The notes under the pieces: generated by a model
Databases searched by the model: none
What the model saw: only the letters and a program-made list of their open reading frames with translations
What the model was told of the DNA's origin: nothing
Shown: one piece after another, positions 12,074-13,270 of the stretch
How the letters are laid out: each line of letters starts with the position of its first letter
Numbering within the stretch: position 1 is the stretch's first letter
Made by a program: the position numbers and the translations under genes
Source: Candidatus Stahliibacteriota bacterium
Lineage (GTDB): Bacteria > Hydrothermota > Tepidihabitantia > B3-TA06
Direction: 5' to 3'
DNA: 13,270 nucleotides
Assembly: GCA_030670165.1 (NCBI GenBank)
Contig: DAOVCF010000032.1
Location: 1 to 13,270, forward strand

Positions 12074-13270
12074 TTAGATTATGCCCAGGCTAGGCCAGAT
12101 AATCAAACCAAACATCAGAATGACGCCTATTGCGATTACGGCCACGATTATGCCGGTGCGGAACATGTGCTTGACCTTTAGGAGTCCTGAGCCGAACGCG
12201 ATGGCGTTTGGTGGCGTGGAAACTGGCAGGAGCATTGAGGCTGACGCGGCAAGGGCCACACCGACAACAAGACTGTTACTTCCTTCTGCGAACCCCATGG
12301 CCAGGGGAACGATGAGGGCAGCAGAAGAGGTATTCGATATAAAGTTGGTGAGAACCACGGTGAGCAGGATGAAACCAACAAACAGAGCCACAGGTGGCAG
12401 CCCCTCCATACCCAGAGACGACACCAACCACTTGTCCAATCCGGATACTGCCACCGCTTTTCCAAGCGCGAGTCCGCCACCCATAAGTATCAAAACGTCC
12501 CATCCCAGTGAACGGAAATCCTTGCGTCCCAACAGCCCCAGTGAGAAGAAGACAAGTGCGGGCAGAAGTGCCACTATGGCGTCCGGGATCCCGTGCAGCT
12601 TGCCTGAGAGCCAGCCTGCAACCGTTACCAGCAGGGTTGCAAGAACTATCCACTCCTTCCATCCCAGCTTCTTGGCCTTGTGAAGGGAGAAGGAAAGCGC
12701 CTTGGTTTTTGGACGAAAGAGGATCAGGATGAGTATCCAGGCGAGCACAAGCAGGATCAGCGTCGCGGGTAAAGCAATCCCCATCCACTCCAGGAAATTT
12801 ATCTGTACACCTGCGTCACGCATGGCGGCGATGGCGATGGCGTTGGGTGGTGTCCCTATGGGGGTAGCCATTCCTCCCAGGTTGGCGGAGAAAGGAATAC
12901 ACAGAAGAAGCCCGATCCGCATGGGGTCTTTTTCATCTATGGAACGTATGAGTGGAAGTGCGACCGCGATCATTAAAGCGGTTGCCGCTGTATTGGACAT
13001 CCACATCGACAGAAGTGCAGTGACACCCATGAAACCCGCAAGGATGGCTGCTGGTTTTTTGCCTACCCTCCTTAAGATTGCGGATGCCAGAACCGAATCC
13101 AGGCCGTAGCTCTCAAGGCCTCTGGCCAGAACGAATCCACCCAGGAACAGAAGAATCACGGGTGAGAAGAACGGCGCGAGGAAAATCTTGTAGTCTGCGA
13201 CGGGAAGATGTTGAGCTACGAAGATTGAAAGCAGTGCTGCGATTACCAGGGAGGCGATGTATAAGGGTAT
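12074..13270 (-). CDS. DASS/SLC13-family anion:Na+ symporter (5' end outside window)
   Basis: This is a divalent-anion:sodium symporter of the inner membrane; substrates in the family include dicarboxylates, citrate, sulfate and phosphate. The reading frame stays open through 13270, so the N-terminus is missing. A GTG at 13159 lies inside the hydrophobic segment FSPVILLFLGGFVLARG and is not a natural start. Of 398 visible residues, both SNT signatures are intact (SNTAATAL at 92-99, SNTSSAAL at 312-319), each followed by a proline-rich loop (GTPPNAIA at 139-146, STPPNAIAFGSG at 351-362) from the two inverted repeats. These are the Na+ and carboxylate-binding sites in characterised members. The stop is at 12074. 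The exact substrate cannot be read from the sequence. Confidence 0.9.
   Translation of the reverse strand: MPLYIASLVIAALLSIFVAQHLPVADYKIFLAPFFSPVILLFLGGFVLARGLESYGLDSVLASAILRRVGKKPAAILAGFMGVTALLSMWMSNTAATALMIAVALPLIRSIDEKDPMRIGLLLCIPFSANLGGMATPIGTPPNAIAIAAMRDAGVQINFLEWMGIALPATLILLVLAWILILILFRPKTKALSFSLHKAKKLGWKEWIVLATLLVTVAGWLSGKLHGIPDAIVALLPALVFFSLGLLGRKDFRSLGWDVLILMGGGLALGKAVAVSGLDKWLVSSLGMEGLPPVALFVGFILLTVVLTNFISNTSSAALIVPLAMGFAEGSNSLVVGVALAASASMLLPVSTPPNAIAFGSGLLKVKHMFRTGIIVAVIAIGVILMFGLIIWPSLGII

Noticed and set aside
12081..12683. 200-codon plus-strand open frame opposite the transporter
   Set aside because: It is antisense to a clear DASS transporter with both SNT motifs. The low-complexity Thr/Arg/Pro composition is typical of a reverse-strand shadow.
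13159..13159. GTG at 13159 as the start of the transporter
   Set aside because: The frame is open for 37 more codons to the window edge, and those codons encode a typical hydrophobic DASS segment. The gene is truncated by the window, not short.

Overview
The window looks like a chromosomal segment of an uncultured, anaerobic, diderm bacterium. The evidence for anaerobiosis is a four-subunit pyruvate-type 2-oxoacid:ferredoxin oxidoreductase. The evidence for an outer membrane is a signal-peptide-bearing protein that looks like a beta-barrel and ends in ...FRFF. MglA/MglB polarity-type proteins and folate/FAD-dependent TrmFO are also present. Genes are packed tightly, and base composition looks roughly balanced. 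The combination would fit a candidate phylum of the FCB/WOR-3 type, but that is a guess from gene content; no rRNA or marker gene that I can place is present. I see no phage, transposon, CRISPR or tRNA/rRNA gene.

Layout. (1) 1-1716, plus strand: a perfect TTGACA-16-TATAAT promoter drives def (peptide deformylase), then fabD (malonyl-CoA:ACP transacylase), then a 52-codon zinc-ribbon protein at 1558-1716. The ATG of def lies about 8 bases after the -10 box, so its mRNA is probably leaderless. (2) 1717-1787: two strong hairpins between convergent transcription units. (3) 1788-5853, minus strand: a six-gene operon porC-porD-porA-porB-mglB-mglA with gaps or overlaps of a few bases, read from one promoter near 5881-5908. 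(4) 5869-6062: a spacer with a C-rich, G-poor transcript segment that may be a Rho site, followed by the por promoter. (5) 6063-8049, minus strand: an outer-membrane barrel-like protein and a CPBP-family membrane protein. (6) 8050-8173: a divergent promoter region. (7) 8174-11717, plus strand: an M23 endopeptidase, a CapA-like metallophosphatase with a disordered tail, and trmFO. (8) 11721-13270, minus strand: a DASS-family anion/Na+ symporter cut by the window edge, and a 113-residue zinc-ribbon protein.

Most of the content is recognisable housekeeping or envelope machinery. The most unusual arrangement is the fusion of a complete pyruvate:ferredoxin oxidoreductase operon with an intact MglB/MglA GTPase switch pair, spaced so tightly that one mRNA must carry both. 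The other recurring signals are consensus promoters with a 16-base spacer, at least one and possibly two of which are leaderless, and small unassigned zinc-ribbon proteins at the ends of two operons.
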